Below are positions 52,602-63,969 of a DNA stretch of 64,000 nucleotides, one piece after another (the first letter of the stretch is position 1; each line of letters starts with the position of its first letter). Origin of the DNA: Daucus carota subsp. sativus (Eukaryota; Streptophyta; Magnoliopsida; Apiales; Apiaceae); assembly GCF_001625215.2 (NCBI RefSeq), contig NC_030381.2, forward strand, positions 42,282,689-42,346,688, given 5' to 3'. Position numbers and translations under genes: made by a program. The notes beneath the pieces were generated by a model. That model had not been told where the DNA came from and did no database searches. It saw only the letters and a program-made list of their open reading frames with translations.

Positions 52602-53027
52602 ATGAGTCGTTCTTTGGATGAGTGCGACGCTATCTTGGCTGATATGTGTGATTGTTATCGCATGAGTGTGGAAAAGACTCGGTGGTATGGTGACAACATT
52701 GGACGTCGTTACAGAGAGTGTGCTGAGGACGTGTGCGGTTTTCATCGATGGGTGGATTCTCCTATTTGCTCGCGTGGGCGCGAGGCCCTCCGGGAGCTTC
52801 AACGTCGTCACGAGGTCGAGTATGAGGACGATTGCCGTCGTAGGGATGCTTTGATTTCTTGGTACGAGAGGCGTTGGGAGGAAGAGAAGAAAAGGTTCAA
52901 GGAGACTCTTGCTGGGCTGTCCATCCTTTGCGATGTGGTCAAAAATTTGGTTCTTGAAGCTACTGACCCCGTCGAACTTGTGGAGCCTGCTCCTTCCCTT
53001 CATCCCCCTATGGAAGAGTGGGAGTGA
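52602..53027 (+). CDS. Small antisense ORF of the Tat element (141 codons)
   Basis: It starts at ATG 52602 (MSRSLDECDAILADM) and ends at TGA 53025-53027. The product is highly charged and helical, rich in Arg, Glu, Asp and Cys, with a heptad-like RRWEEEKKRFKETLAGL segment, so a coiled coil is likely. No known domain is recognised. It lies between the 3' LTR and the larger antisense gene, in the same orientation. Codon composition is GC-richer than host intergenic DNA, matching the rest of the element. Function unknown. Confidence 0.55.
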   Translation: MSRSLDECDAILADMCDCYRMSVEKTRWYGDNIGRRYRECAEDVCGFHRWVDSPICSRGREALRELQRRHEVEYEDDCRRRDALISWYERRWEEEKKRFKETLAGLSILCDVVKNLVLEATDPVELVEPAPSLHPPMEEWE

Positions 53028-54481
53028 TCGTCTTCGTTCATAATCCTTGTACTTTGTTCTGTTTGTCTTTTTCTTCCCTAATGTGCCCTGCGTGGCCTTT
53101 TGCGTTTCCTTGTAACTTTAATTTCAGCTCTCTTATCGTTTCGCTAATGTTCTCCTGCTGTATCGTTGGGTTACCTTGTAATATATTAGATTTCGTTGTT
53201 TTTATCTCTTACTGTCTTCTTTTTGTTTTTCACGCTCTTCGTGCCAATGTTTTTACACGGTTGTTGTTGTATGTACTGTTATTGCCCCCCAGAAGTGGGG
53301 AGGGGGAGATTTGTAACTTTTGAGTTATGTGATGCCCCCCTGTTCACTTCTTTAAATGTTGAAGTAGGGTAGTATTTCCTTTTTGTGCGTATGTTTTTTG
53401 TTGTCAATAACATGTGGTTGGATGACAACGGGTGTTGTGGTGGTTCATCATCCGCTTTTGAAATGATGGTGGTATATCTCTTTTATTTTGTCAGACGATA
53501 TGTTTCTTGGTGTAATATAATCGAATTTTTCTTTGAAGTAAACTGTTATGTGTAACGGGTTTGACTACTTCTCGTGTCATAGGCGGGTATTAAATATCTG
53601 AGCGTCGCTCCGTTTAAAATGAGTTAGTAGGGGTAATTGGGTGATTATAGTGCGGGTGGGCAAAATGGTCAAAGCGGTCTCGTAAATTTAAACGTTGAAC
53701 GGCTTTGTAATTTTGACCGTCACTCTCATCAATTGGCCCGGGCTCTTACTTAGTATAAATACCCAATCGTTATCATTAGGCTGGGCTGAGTTTTGACGAT
53801 TTTTTGCGATTGAAAGCGTCGGATACACCATTGGTTTGGTACTCGTGCTTCTTGTTGATTGTGTTTGTTGCCCCCCTTTCCCTTGAATCAGGTATGATTT
53901 CCGACTTTCTTGACGGGGAAAGGAGTCCATAACTGTCATGTGTCTTTTATGTCTTATCGCACTGATGTTTTGGCATCTGTCTCATGTGTATAGTCGTCGT
54001 CTTTCTTCTATTTGGGTTTAATCAATTGCGTGTTTAGCGATTTGTTTAGTATGTTCACTTGACCTTTGTTCTTTTGTCGACGACTGCCCCCCGATTCCAG
54101 GTGGGGTTTTCTCGTTGTTTGAGTCTATCGTTATTGCGTCGTGCTAGTTTGGGTGTGCGTTCCGGGTGAGCTACCAAGTGTTTGAGTTTTTGTCCGCTAT
54201 GGGGTCTAGGGTTTAATGTGCATGATATATGTTATGTGTTGACTGCACTGCTATACATAACATCTTGCTTGTGTATCCTCCTTTATTCCCATGTTTGTAG
54301 TGTAAGCATCTTGCGGGATCTTCTTATTTGGGTGTGCATGTGGCGTCTTATTTTGGTTGTGAGGTTACTATTTTGCATTTTCTAGTGTCGAGTTGTAGAC
54401 TTTATTTACTTATTTTGCTCATTTGGAACGATCGTCTTTATTGCACCCTTGTGGCTGTTAAACTGGTTGTGGCATTCTTAG
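53028..54481 (+). promoter_or_regulatory. Spacer and promoter of the large antisense gene
   Basis: About 1.45 kb without a convincing ORF. Several runs of six or seven C's (for example near 53286, 53333, 53868 and 54086) are spaced through it. A good plus-strand TATA box, TATAAATACCC, is at 53754-53764, about 720 bases before the ATG of the next gene, so a leader intron is possible. Confidence 0.4.
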
Positions 54482-57400
54482 ATGTCGAATCGTAAGGCGA
54501 GGTCTCGCGCAAGGGGTGTATGTAATGTGGGCCAACCCAATGTTCGTACTGTCGTAAGTTTACTGAATGAGGATGGTTCGTGGGGGGATTCCCCGCATTT
54601 TCAAGTACCCGAAGTTGCACATCTGGATAAGGAAGAGTATTTTCGTAGCTACGATGAATACTATCGGACTCATGGTGTGTTGCCACCTGTTTTTGACGAG
54701 AAAGAGCTGGAGTCAAAATTTAACGGGTATGATGGGTTACGCTACCCCAGTAGTTTCAATGCCGCTGAGCACGGTGATAAAATTTCTCGAGCCTTCCAGA
54801 TTAGTGGGGGGTATTCCTGGCGGGTTGCTCGAGAGGATGAGAGGTTATACTCACGTCCTGCTGATGGGTCTATTGCTATGCCGCTATCACATTTTAAAGC
54901 GGGGTTGCGTCCTCGCCCTCATCGGTTTTTTGTGGCCTTGTTTAAGCAGGAGTTCCGGTGTTCTCCTGCTCAATTCTCGCCGAATGCTATACGACTGATT
55001 TTGTGGTTTATCGCTGCATGTCATAAGCTACAGAGACAGCCCACCTTCAAGACTTTCTTTTCCATTTTCTATGTGAAAGCGTCACGTAAGGAGCCCTTCT
55101 ATGAGTTGGTGCAATTTTCGCGCAATACGCGACTGGGCTTAGCCGTTGATGGTTACCATCCCGTTAAGACGCCTCGGTGTATGAAGAACTGGTGGAATGA
55201 ATTTATCATGTTACAGGGTGGTGAGTGGTCATATATGCCTGGGTTTACCACTGAGTGTTCTGTCACATATAGGGTTCCGCCGAGTTTACACACTCGTGAA
55301 GTGCTGGAATGGGTGCGAAGTGTAGTTCATGTTTTTGGGGAGTCATGGCCGGTTTCTGAGTTTTATCCCGTTTCCAATCTTAAGAAACATAATTGTGAGT
55401 GTCGTAGCCTTTTTATGCGAGTTAAACTGTGTGGCTTTTTCATATTGTTCCAGTGTTGTGTCGTTGTCCTTATGTTTTGGTTTGTATGTTTTACTGTGTA
55501 ACCCCTTTGGCTTTCGTTTTGATATCTGTTATTAACGCTTCTTCTTTTTGTTCTGTAGTGTATCCACCGCACTCGATGGATAACGAGGAGTTTGTTTGGG
55601 ATGTGACGGACCCGCTGTGGGATAGTTTCATGGCGAGTTACGCTCCTGTTCCGGAGCATTTGCGTAAGAAGAAAGGGATTGTTGATGGAGATGTTGTGGA
55701 TGATGCTTTGGACGTTGAGGCTTTGGTTGATACTGCTGGAACCGATAAGGTTGTGGTTAAAGATGCTTCTAAGAGTCTGTTGTCGGATGATTGGGATGAT
55801 GATAGGCCTTTAGCTGAAGCGGGGCGTGCCCGTCGTCGATTGGTAAAACAAAGTGCACGTGCAGAGGAAGTGGTCGATGCTGACACGGGAATCGAGGAAG
55901 CTGCTTTAAATATTCCTGTGAGTAGCTAGGCTCGTCTTTATTTTCTATAAATGCTTTAAGTGATCTGTTTATTTATGCGTCTATCGTATCCGATGGTTTT
56001 AGCATTTTCTTTGAGTGTTGTTGTGTCTGCTTCATTAACCTATTAATTGTCATGTCTCATATCCAGGATGAACAAATCCCTGTGGGAGTTTTCGAGTTAT
56101 CTGAGGGGATGAGCCATAATTCAGGAGACTTCTTCATGGGTCTCTCTGATGGTGTAGATCCAACCCAAGATCTTCCATCTGTTGGCAGTGGGAGGAGGGT
56201 GGTGTCCGAAGATAGTGATGAGGTGCCGAAGATAGATGTGAGCAACGTGAAAGGTAAGAATGTTGTGGGTGAAGTGCCGAGGGTTGGGTCGTCCGCTGTC
56301 GCTCATGACGGGTTAACTGAGGATCTGGTGAATGTGATTGAGAATCGTACTGTGGTATGTGAAGCAGTGGGGAGTGCGAAACGGAAACGTGAGATTGACA
56401 TCTTTCCTTCGCCCAAACGTGATCGACATTCCCTTGGGGGCGAAAGGGAGGTGGTCGCGGGTAAACATTCGCGACCTAAAAAATTGGTGCCCTCTCGGAA
56501 TTTGGGTTTATTAAACCGTAGCCAGGTTCGACGAAAACAACAGCTAGTGCATTCCAGCTCTTCGGGAGATGAATATGAGGAAGACCCGAACCGTGGTACC
56601 AAACGGAAGCGGGTAGGCTATTTATTCAGAACCACCCCTCGCCCGTTGTTGCCTGATCTGTTGACTGAGGATGATCAATGGAAGTTGGATGGTTGCAGTG
56701 CCCGAAAGCGTGTGAAACGGGTTGAAAGAGCGGCCGGTCTGGTAGGGGTGTTGTTGTCATCATTTTTCTTGGTGTTCGATTTGTGTAGTGTGTTTTGTGT
56801 TTGTTTTGACCTATGCACGATCAGTGTGTGTATATTTCTGTTACTTTTTAGCTAGCTGATCTTGTGTAATATCAGGTTTTGGGCGAGCTGTCCGGGTTGA
56901 CCACTGCCTTTATGTCAGAGAAAGCACGCAGTGCCCGGTTACAGAGGCGTAAACATGGTTTGGAGGAGGAACTTAATAACGTTAAAGCCAAGCTTGGCGA
57001 GATGGAGCCTGCGGAAAAAATTAAGCTTCAAGAACAACTGGCGGGTGTTTCGAAAGAGCGTGACGAATGTCGGGTTTTGATTCGTGAGCTGGAGGGTCAA
57101 ATTAATGCGAGCAAGGAGGAAAATCGGGTTGCTCAAGAAAAATTGAAGGCTTTACAGGATATGCATTTGGATGTGACCGGAAAATTGCAAGTTAGTGAGA
57201 CTGCCCGCTGTGAGGCTGATAAGTTGGTTTCCCGCTTGCGGGGTGATATTGAGGGTTTGAAAGTGACACTTGAGAATGTGCCTCGTCGAGAAGTGGTGCT
57301 AGCTGAGTTTCGTGCCAGCGACGAATATAAGCAAGAAGTCATTGAGTCACGTGTGGCTGCTGTGGAGACCTTCAGAACCAGCGAGGATTTTGCCGAAGAG

Positions 57401-57685
57401 ATACGCCGAGCAGTGCAGCAGAGCCTGAGTGAGTTTAAAAAGGGCGTGGAGTATGCCCAAGCCTTAGACCATGCGCGGGCAATGGCGATAGCGGAGTTTC
57501 GTGATGGTGTTGCTTTTAAACAAGCTGTTGGAGCTGAAGCTGGGAAGATGTCGCTGCGGATCGTAGAATGTTGTCGAGAATTTTTTAAGGATGATATGCA
57601 ACGGCCATCACAGGAGTTTGGGGTGTTTTTTACAGAGTTCATTCGTCGTTCACGGGGTGCGCCTGGAAGGAAACCCGCTATGTAA
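54482..57685 (+). CDS. Antisense gene of the Tat element: gypsy-type transposon domain plus coiled coil
   Basis: Exons are 54482-55394, 55559-55917, 56067-56741 and 56876-57685, all GT-AG and frame-consistent, totalling 918 residues. Exon 1 carries the plant 'putative gypsy type transposon' domain (Transposase_28-like), seen in PLSHFKAGLRPRPHRFF, AIRLILWFIAACHKL and the FFSIFYVK segment. Exons 2 and 3 are acidic, low-complexity and contain a basic KRKR/KKLVPSR cluster that may be a nuclear signal. Exon 4 is a long coiled coil (LEEELNNVKAKLGEME onward). Genes like this are often annotated as host proteins but belong to Tat elements, lying antisense between pol and the 3' LTR. Their function is not known. 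The gene converges on gag-pol, with a 536-base gap. Confidence 0.8.
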
Positions 57686-58221
57686 TCATCTGGGGTTTCC
57701 GCTTTTGTTTTGTGATATAATCCTTTGTTTCCAGATTATTATGTATTAAGTATGACCAGTAGATGGATGTTATGGGAACCTTTATGCTGGTGTTGTATGA
57801 CTTGTTCGGAAAGTCTTTAAACGATTATCTATCTCATTTGCTTTTGCCTTAGCAATTTTGTTGCTTGTTTTTGTTGCTTTAACAAGTATTTTGTCTGTTT
57901 GCCAATGCGAATGACTAACGTGCTTAAGCGCATTGTTTTATTATGGTGCCTTTTTGACTGCTGTTATGATATATTATTCGTTGTGTCCGATCGGCTGAGT
58001 ATCGTATTTGTCTGTTTATTCGTTCGTTGGTACTAGCAGTTGACTATTCGTTTGACAAAATATAGATAAGTTGATTCATTTGTCAGAAACATACATGAGG
58101 CATTTTGTCTGTAGGTGCATAAGTGTCACGAATACAGTAGACTGTAGATATGAGAGGTGTAGTGGAAAATTTGTCTGTGGCATTCTGACATTGTTACTTA
58201 TGATAACGGATGGTGCCGTTA
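57686..58221. other. Convergent spacer between the antisense gene and gag-pol
   Basis: T-rich non-coding sequence where the two opposing transcripts should end. No open frame is supported. Transcripts from the two strands could overlap here. Confidence 0.4.
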
Positions 58222-61200
58222 CTAGGCGTAGTATTTGCGTAGTTTCTCGGCATGCCATGTGTTGTTGACTTCTTCGCCGTTAACCCTTTCCAGCTTATAA
58301 GACCCTGGACGAAGTACTTCTTTGATGCGATAAGGGCCTTCCCACTTGGGCATTAACTTTCCTGTATGTCGTGGGTCAGAGGCCTCCGTTGCCCGCAGTA
58401 CCAAGTCGCCCGCTGTGAAGTTGCGGATTCGTGTTTTTTTGGCGAAGTATTCCTTCGTCTTCTCTTTGTATCCGGCCATTTTTTCGACTGCCTTTTCCCT
58501 TGCCTCGTCGAGCAATACCAAGTTTGTCTTCAGTCCTAACTCATTGTCCGTTTCCTCGAACTGCAAGAGGCGATGGGACGGGGAGCCTATTTCTACGGGC
58601 AAAAGCGCTTCAGTGCCGAAAGATAGCTTATATGGAGTTTCTTGGGTGCTAGTGCGGGCTGTGGTCCGGTAGGACCATAAGACGCTGGGCAACTCTTCTG
58701 GCCACTTCTTTTTCATCCATTGAAGTCTCTTTTCCAGTCCTCGAACGATGATCCGATTCGTTACTTCAACCTGTCCATTGCTTTGTGGGTGACACACAGA
58801 CGCTTTGCGGTGTTTGATCCCCAGGTCCGATAAGTACTTTGTGAATTTCTTGCCGACAAATTGTGTCCCGTTGTCGGACACCAGAACCACGGGTATTCCA
58901 AAGCGAGTTATGATATGGTCTCGAACGAATTTGATCGCGTCTTCTTGGGTAATATTCCTTAAGGCCTTAGCCTCTGCCCATTTGGTCATGTAGTCAATAG
59001 CAACCATGACGTACTGCAGCTCGCCCCTCGCTTTAGGGAATGGTCCCATGATGTCTATTCCCCACATAGCAAATGGTATCGGCGATAGGATGGACGACGG
59101 GAGTGTTGGGGACATCCGCGGCATGTTGGCGAATCTCTGACAACTGTCACACTTCTTCACAAAGGCTCGACAATCTGCTGCCATCGTGGGCCAGAAATAC
59201 CCTTGGCGTACAATCTTGTGAGTCAACGCCTTTCCCGCCATGTGGTCACCGCAAATACCTTCGTGTACCTCCCGCATGCAGTATTCAGCCTCATCCGAGT
59301 CAACACATTTCAAGATGGGGGCGTCGAAACTCTTCTTGTATAGACAATCGCCTTCAATGAAGTATCTTGCGGCTTGACGGCGTATTTTGTCTGCTGCAAC
59401 CTTATCGAGCGGCAAAGAGTTATCCTTCAGAAAGTTGATAACTGGGGCCATCCAGGTTGGGTCGCTCTCGTGAATTTCCAATATTTGACTTCCTTCCGTG
59501 GTTGGTGTGCGCAAAGTTTCGAAGTAGACTGAGGCGTCGAGATCTTCCTTGTTTGCTTCCGCTAGCCGGGATAGTAGGTCCGCCATGGTGTTGTCTGTGC
59601 GGTCCACCTGTTGAAGCTCCCAGTGAGCGAATTTGCTTAAAAGGCTTTGGGTGATCGCCTGGTAGCGGGATAGAGTTAAGTCCTTGATTGTGTATTCTCC
59701 CGTCGTCTGGCGCACTACGACTTGCGAGTCGCTGAAAATAACAATCTGTTGTACCTGCAGATGTGTCGCCAGCCTTAGCCCCGCTGTGATAGCCTCATAT
59801 TCAGCTTGATTATTCGTCGTTATGAACTCAAATCGTATTGCTTGTAAAACTTGAAATCCGCTTGGACTAATTAACACCACCCCGGCGCCGCTACGTGTTT
59901 TCGTGGCGGAGCCGTCAACGAAGAGTTTCCATGGCTGTTTGGCTTCATTTGCGATGGCGGGTTGGTCCACTTCCATCGGTGTACCTTCTCGCGCATTACA
60001 TGTTCCTTCTGTCACGAAATCTGCCAGAGCCTGTCCCTTTATCGCTTTCCTGGGGATATATGTTATGCTATATTGACTAAGTTCAACGGCCCAGTTGATT
60101 AGTCTACCCGACATGTCGGCCTTGTTCAGGATTTTCCGTAACGGTTGATCAGTTACCACCATTATGTCTCTCCCTTGGAAGTAGTGTCGCAGTTTTCGGC
60201 TGGCCGTAACTAAAGCGTACGCAATTTTCTGAATTGGTGGATAACGGGTCTCGAACTCCTTCAACACTTGACTTACATAATACACAGGCTGTTGTCCCGC
60301 CGTTGTCTCTCTTATGAGGACTGCTCCTACAGCTTTGTCTGATGCCGACAAGTATACCGATAGCGGTTCGTTGGCTACCGTCGTTGTAAGTAGCGGAGGA
60401 GAAGCGAGATAAACTTTTAATTCCTCGAAAGCATGCTGGCATTCTTCTGTCCATTCTATCTTGTGGGTGTTAGCTGCGCCTTTCAATGTGGCGAAAAAGG
60501 GTAAGCACCTGTCCGCTAGGCGCGGAATGAAACGTCGTAGCGCCGCTAGACTGCCCGTCAAGCGTTGAATCTCTTTTGTTGTTTTCGGTGGTTGCATGTC
60601 CACAATTGCTTTGATTTTTTCTGGGTTTGCCTCGATTCCTCGTTCGCTGATGAGGTATCCTAGAAACTTTCCTGCTCCGAGGGCAAAAGTGCATTTTCCT
60701 GGATTTAATTTCATATCGACGGTTCGAAGTCTGTCAAAGCATTCTCGTAGATCCGCCAGGTGTGACTCCGGGTCCATAGTCTTGACAATCATGTCATCCA
60801 CGTACACCTCCATGTTGCGTCCTATTTGTTCTGCAAACACTTTGTTCATCATGCGTTGATACGTGGCTCCGGCATTGATTAGTCCAAACGGCATGACCTT
60901 ATAACAGTAAACCCCTCTATGCGTGATAAAAGAGGTTTTTTCTCTGTCCTCCGGGGCTAATTTGATTTGATTATATCCTGAGAACGCGTCCATGAAACTA
61001 AGCATTAAATGTCCCGCTGTTGCATCGATAAGTTGGTCGATGGACGGTAGGGGAAAAGGATCCTTCGGGCATGCCGCATTCAAATCCGTGTAATCCACAC
61101 ATACCCGCCATTTTCCGTTAGCTTTTTTGACCAATACTACATTCGCGATCCACTCGGGGTATGTCACTTCGCAGATAAGGTCCGCCTCCAACATTTTGTC

Positions 61201-63969
61201 TATTTCTTCGTCTATGGCCTTCTGACGCTCCGGAGCAAAGTTACGCCGCTTCTGTTTTTTCGGTTTCACTGACGGGTTGACGTTTAATTTGTGCATAGAT
61301 ACTGACTCGCTTAGACCGGGCATATCCTTCGGATGCCAGGCGAAGATGTCAGCATATTCCCTTAGCAACTTGGTCAGTCCCTCTTTTAATACCGCATCAA
61401 GCCCAGCCCCTATGCTTACGGTTCGTTCGCTGTCGCCCGGGATCAGCTCAATCTGCTCAACAGCGGAGGCCGGTGAGATAGCGGGTATAGTATCTCTTGA
61501 AATGCACGTTTTCAGGCATGGGTGGATCCGCTGGATTTCTTCGGGGTCGGTTTCGTATCCCGCGTTCATGGGGTGTGAGCCGTCTCCGCTCTCTGGTTTG
61601 TCTTCCTGATCGACCGTTTGGACCTCCTTCTGCTTTTTCTGTTTCTTTGCGTTCTTTCCCCAATTCGATGATGGGGGGTCCCTTTTTTTCTCCTCCTCTC
61701 TTACCTTCTTGAAGTTGGTGGGCTCTGTCTGTGCAAGAGCTAGTGCCGATCCGTAACAAGATCTTGATGCTGTTGTGTCGCCCCGTAACTCTCCTATGCC
61801 TCTGGCTGTGGGGAATTTCATTTTGAGATGAGTGACTGAGATGATGGCCCTCAACGCCGCGAGTGCGGGTCGTCCTAGTATCATGTTGTATGCTGAGTGA
61901 GAGCTGACCACGTACAACTTTACCTCTTTTAATATCGACTGCGGGGATGTTCCGTATAGGACTGGCACCTTCATCGTTCCCATGACGGGGACGGCATTAT
62001 GACCGAAACCATAGAGGTTTTGACCCGGCGGGCACCTCTGAAGCTCGTATCCTGCTAAGTTCATTCTTTCCCAACAATGAGTGAAGATTATGTTTACGGA
62101 TGATCCGTTATCAATCAGTACCTTTTTGACTATGTTATCCAGGATTTCCACTTTTACCACAAGAGCTTCAGTGTGTCCTGGATCGACTCCTTCCAGATCG
62201 GCGTCTGTGAAGGTGATAGCGTTGTCAGCTCCTCTTGTATGGTCGATGGTGAAAATCTCTCCTTGCTCGAACCTAGGCGGTGAGGCACATCCCCCGATTA
62301 CAACGTTGATCACATTCTTTCCTTTGTCCGCTGTGTTACTACCCGAGGGGTTCGTGTTTCCCTGATGATACCCCGGGTTTATTATCTGACGAGGCAAGTA
62401 TTGATTGATGTGTCCCTGTCGCACGAGGCGTTCCAAGAAATGTTTCAAAGAGTTGCAACTTTCCGTTGTGTGCCCGTGCGCTCCATGGTAATCGCAATGC
62501 TTCGAATTATCTCTATCCGCCGCCGCTGTCCACATAGGTGGCGGGGACACGAAAAAGGGTTTGTTCCGGATTTCTTTGAGTATGTCCTCCCTCGGCATGC
62601 TAAAGACTGTGAAACTCTGGTCAGATCGTTTGTCTCGTCTTTCCGGAGGTGGTGGAGGCGGTTGTGCCAAACGGGTCTTGTCGATTACGGGTATGGTCAT
62701 GCTTTTGATCAGTGCTTCTCCCGAGGTCCTGGGACTGTTTCCTTCTGCGTACTTGGTGGTGTTATCCCGTGTTCGATGGTAAGTTACCTGCTCCCTTTGG
62801 TAGTGGTTTTGCGACTGCTGTTGAGGGGCCCGGGTTTGTTTTAAGACTTTCATCGTTTCTGCTTCTGTTATGAATCGTGACGCTAGGGCGTATGCCTTTG
62901 ACAAAGAATCAGGCCTCTGATTCATTAATTCGCATATGTATTTTTCACATTCGTAGGGATTGAGTCCTCGACGGAGATGTATTAGCGCCTCTGTCTCGTT
63001 GACTACTTCCACTTTGTCGACCGCCTGCTTAAACCGCTTAAGGTAGCTTCCTAAGTCCTCTTGGTCTCCTTGCCTGATAGATTCCAAGTAGATTGTATGT
63101 ACCTCGTGTGGCTTGTTTGTACGGAAACGGGCTAAAAATATTTTCTTGAACTCAGCCCATGACCCTATAGTCCTTGGCGGTATCCTGTTGAACCACCGTT
63201 GTGCGTTACCTTTCAGGCTGGTAGCGAAAAATCGACAACTTGTTAGATCCTTGTATTCATAAAATTTTCCCAACTGGTCGAATTGGTTTAGGTGATCCTC
63301 GGGGTCTCCTTCTCCATTGTAAGCGTCTAAGTTGGGATGTTTGAGGTTCCTTTGTTTCTTCTCTTCTTCCAGCTTCTTGGTAAAGGGGGATTCTCCTTCC
63401 AGCGGTGTCACCTCCCCTTCGACTCTTTTCTTCAATGCATCTATGGATTTGAGCAAGTCCTGCCTGGACTCTTTCCCGCTGTCACTTTCGGGGCCAACCC
63501 CTCCGCCTTTAGTCCGTTTACTACCTCTCACTTCATCTTCTCCGTCTGCTTCTTCCCGTCTATCTCTCCTTTCTGCTCTTTTTCTTTCTTCGTCTCGACG
63601 CTTCCTATTGGCCTTCCATGTCTCATCTCTGTGGTGGTCTCCTCCGTGTCTAGAATGTGCGGTGTCCTTGGAGGAACCTAACCGTGAGAATATGGACCTT
63701 TCTCTCTCCGTGTGAGGAGGGTTTTTTCTTCCCGAGGATCTTCTGTCGTTCACATGAGATTCTCCCTCGTTTTCACCATTCTTCCACTTATCCTGTAGCC
63801 TCGCGATGGTTTGTCTCAAGTCTTTCGCTTGGTTTGATGTCAGACCCTCTAAGTTGATGAGGCCCGCAGTGTCCCTTCGCGTCGGGGTATGGTGACTTTC
63901 ATTAGTGTGCTCCACATGTTCTTGCTCATTTCCCTCTCCTCCTTGCCGAGGGATGTTGGTATCATGCAT
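58222..63969 (-). CDS. gag-pol: Gag-Pol polyprotein of the Tat-lineage Ty3/gypsy element
   Basis: A single uninterrupted ORF of 1915 codons. Gag core is at about residues 205-365 (QRWFNRIP, WAEFKKIFLARF), with a Cys/His cluster CDYHGAHGHTTESC near 492-505. Protease has an IDNGSS active site at 619-624. Reverse transcriptase spans about 905-1110, with the YVDD box at 1056-1059. A standard RNase H follows (about 1170-1320) that has lost key acidic residues. The archaeal-type RNase H covers about 1345-1470, with D1352, E1390, D1414 and D1464 in place. Integrase shows a zinc-binding region near 1565-1610 and the catalytic D1639, D1699, E1735 with D(35)E spacing. Domain order gives the gypsy class and the second RNase H gives the Tat lineage. 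No stop or frameshift is visible, so it may be active. ATG 63969 is the first in-frame start. The 5' LTR and primer-binding site lie outside the window. Confidence 0.95.
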   Translation of the reverse strand: MHDTNIPRQGGEGNEQEHVEHTNESHHTPTRRDTAGLINLEGLTSNQAKDLRQTIARLQDKWKNGENEGESHVNDRRSSGRKNPPHTERERSIFSRLGSSKDTAHSRHGGDHHRDETWKANRKRRDEERKRAERRDRREEADGEDEVRGSKRTKGGGVGPESDSGKESRQDLLKSIDALKKRVEGEVTPLEGESPFTKKLEEEKKQRNLKHPNLDAYNGEGDPEDHLNQFDQLGKFYEYKDLTSCRFFATSLKGNAQRWFNRIPPRTIGSWAEFKKIFLARFRTNKPHEVHTIYLESIRQGDQEDLGSYLKRFKQAVDKVEVVNETEALIHLRRGLNPYECEKYICELMNQRPDSLSKAYALASRFITEAETMKVLKQTRAPQQQSQNHYQREQVTYHRTRDNTTKYAEGNSPRTSGEALIKSMTIPVIDKTRLAQPPPPPPERRDKRSDQSFTVFSMPREDILKEIRNKPFFVSPPPMWTAAADRDNSKHCDYHGAHGHTTESCNSLKHFLERLVRQGHINQYLPRQIINPGYHQGNTNPSGSNTADKGKNVINVVIGGCASPPRFEQGEIFTIDHTRGADNAITFTDADLEGVDPGHTEALVVKVEILDNIVKKVLIDNGSSVNIIFTHCWERMNLAGYELQRCPPGQNLYGFGHNAVPVMGTMKVPVLYGTSPQSILKEVKLYVVSSHSAYNMILGRPALAALRAIISVTHLKMKFPTARGIGELRGDTTASRSCYGSALALAQTEPTNFKKVREEEKKRDPPSSNWGKNAKKQKKQKEVQTVDQEDKPESGDGSHPMNAGYETDPEEIQRIHPCLKTCISRDTIPAISPASAVEQIELIPGDSERTVSIGAGLDAVLKEGLTKLLREYADIFAWHPKDMPGLSESVSMHKLNVNPSVKPKKQKRRNFAPERQKAIDEEIDKMLEADLICEVTYPEWIANVVLVKKANGKWRVCVDYTDLNAACPKDPFPLPSIDQLIDATAGHLMLSFMDAFSGYNQIKLAPEDREKTSFITHRGVYCYKVMPFGLINAGATYQRMMNKVFAEQIGRNMEVYVDDMIVKTMDPESHLADLRECFDRLRTVDMKLNPGKCTFALGAGKFLGYLISERGIEANPEKIKAIVDMQPPKTTKEIQRLTGSLAALRRFIPRLADRCLPFFATLKGAANTHKIEWTEECQHAFEELKVYLASPPLLTTTVANEPLSVYLSASDKAVGAVLIRETTAGQQPVYYVSQVLKEFETRYPPIQKIAYALVTASRKLRHYFQGRDIMVVTDQPLRKILNKADMSGRLINWAVELSQYSITYIPRKAIKGQALADFVTEGTCNAREGTPMEVDQPAIANEAKQPWKLFVDGSATKTRSGAGVVLISPSGFQVLQAIRFEFITTNNQAEYEAITAGLRLATHLQVQQIVIFSDSQVVVRQTTGEYTIKDLTLSRYQAITQSLLSKFAHWELQQVDRTDNTMADLLSRLAEANKEDLDASVYFETLRTPTTEGSQILEIHESDPTWMAPVINFLKDNSLPLDKVAADKIRRQAARYFIEGDCLYKKSFDAPILKCVDSDEAEYCMREVHEGICGDHMAGKALTHKIVRQGYFWPTMAADCRAFVKKCDSCQRFANMPRMSPTLPSSILSPIPFAMWGIDIMGPFPKARGELQYVMVAIDYMTKWAEAKALRNITQEDAIKFVRDHIITRFGIPVVLVSDNGTQFVGKKFTKYLSDLGIKHRKASVCHPQSNGQVEVTNRIIVRGLEKRLQWMKKKWPEELPSVLWSYRTTARTSTQETPYKLSFGTEALLPVEIGSPSHRLLQFEETDNELGLKTNLVLLDEAREKAVEKMAGYKEKTKEYFAKKTRIRNFTAGDLVLRATEASDPRHTGKLMPKWEGPYRIKEVLRPGSYKLERVNGEEVNNTWHAEKLRKYYA

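Noticed and set aside
53018..53323. 101-codon plus-strand ORF after the small antisense ORF
   Set aside because: Very rich in Phe, Cys and Leu from a T-rich stretch. This is expected by chance in such DNA, and there is no family match.
57133..57642. Long minus-strand ORF opposite the coiled-coil exon of the antisense gene
   Set aside because: The plus-strand frame continues a spliced, frame-consistent gene; the minus-strand frame is its shadow, rich in Ser and Arg.
54482..57685. A host gene in its own right at 54482-57685
   Set aside because: Its domain is the gypsy-type transposon domain, and it lies between pol and the LTR of the Tat element, so it is part of the retrotransposon.
62365..62844. 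Plus-strand ORFs within the gag-pol region (62365-62844, 63332-63715 and others)
   Set aside because: They are antisense shadows of the intact 1915-codon polyprotein and show no domain.
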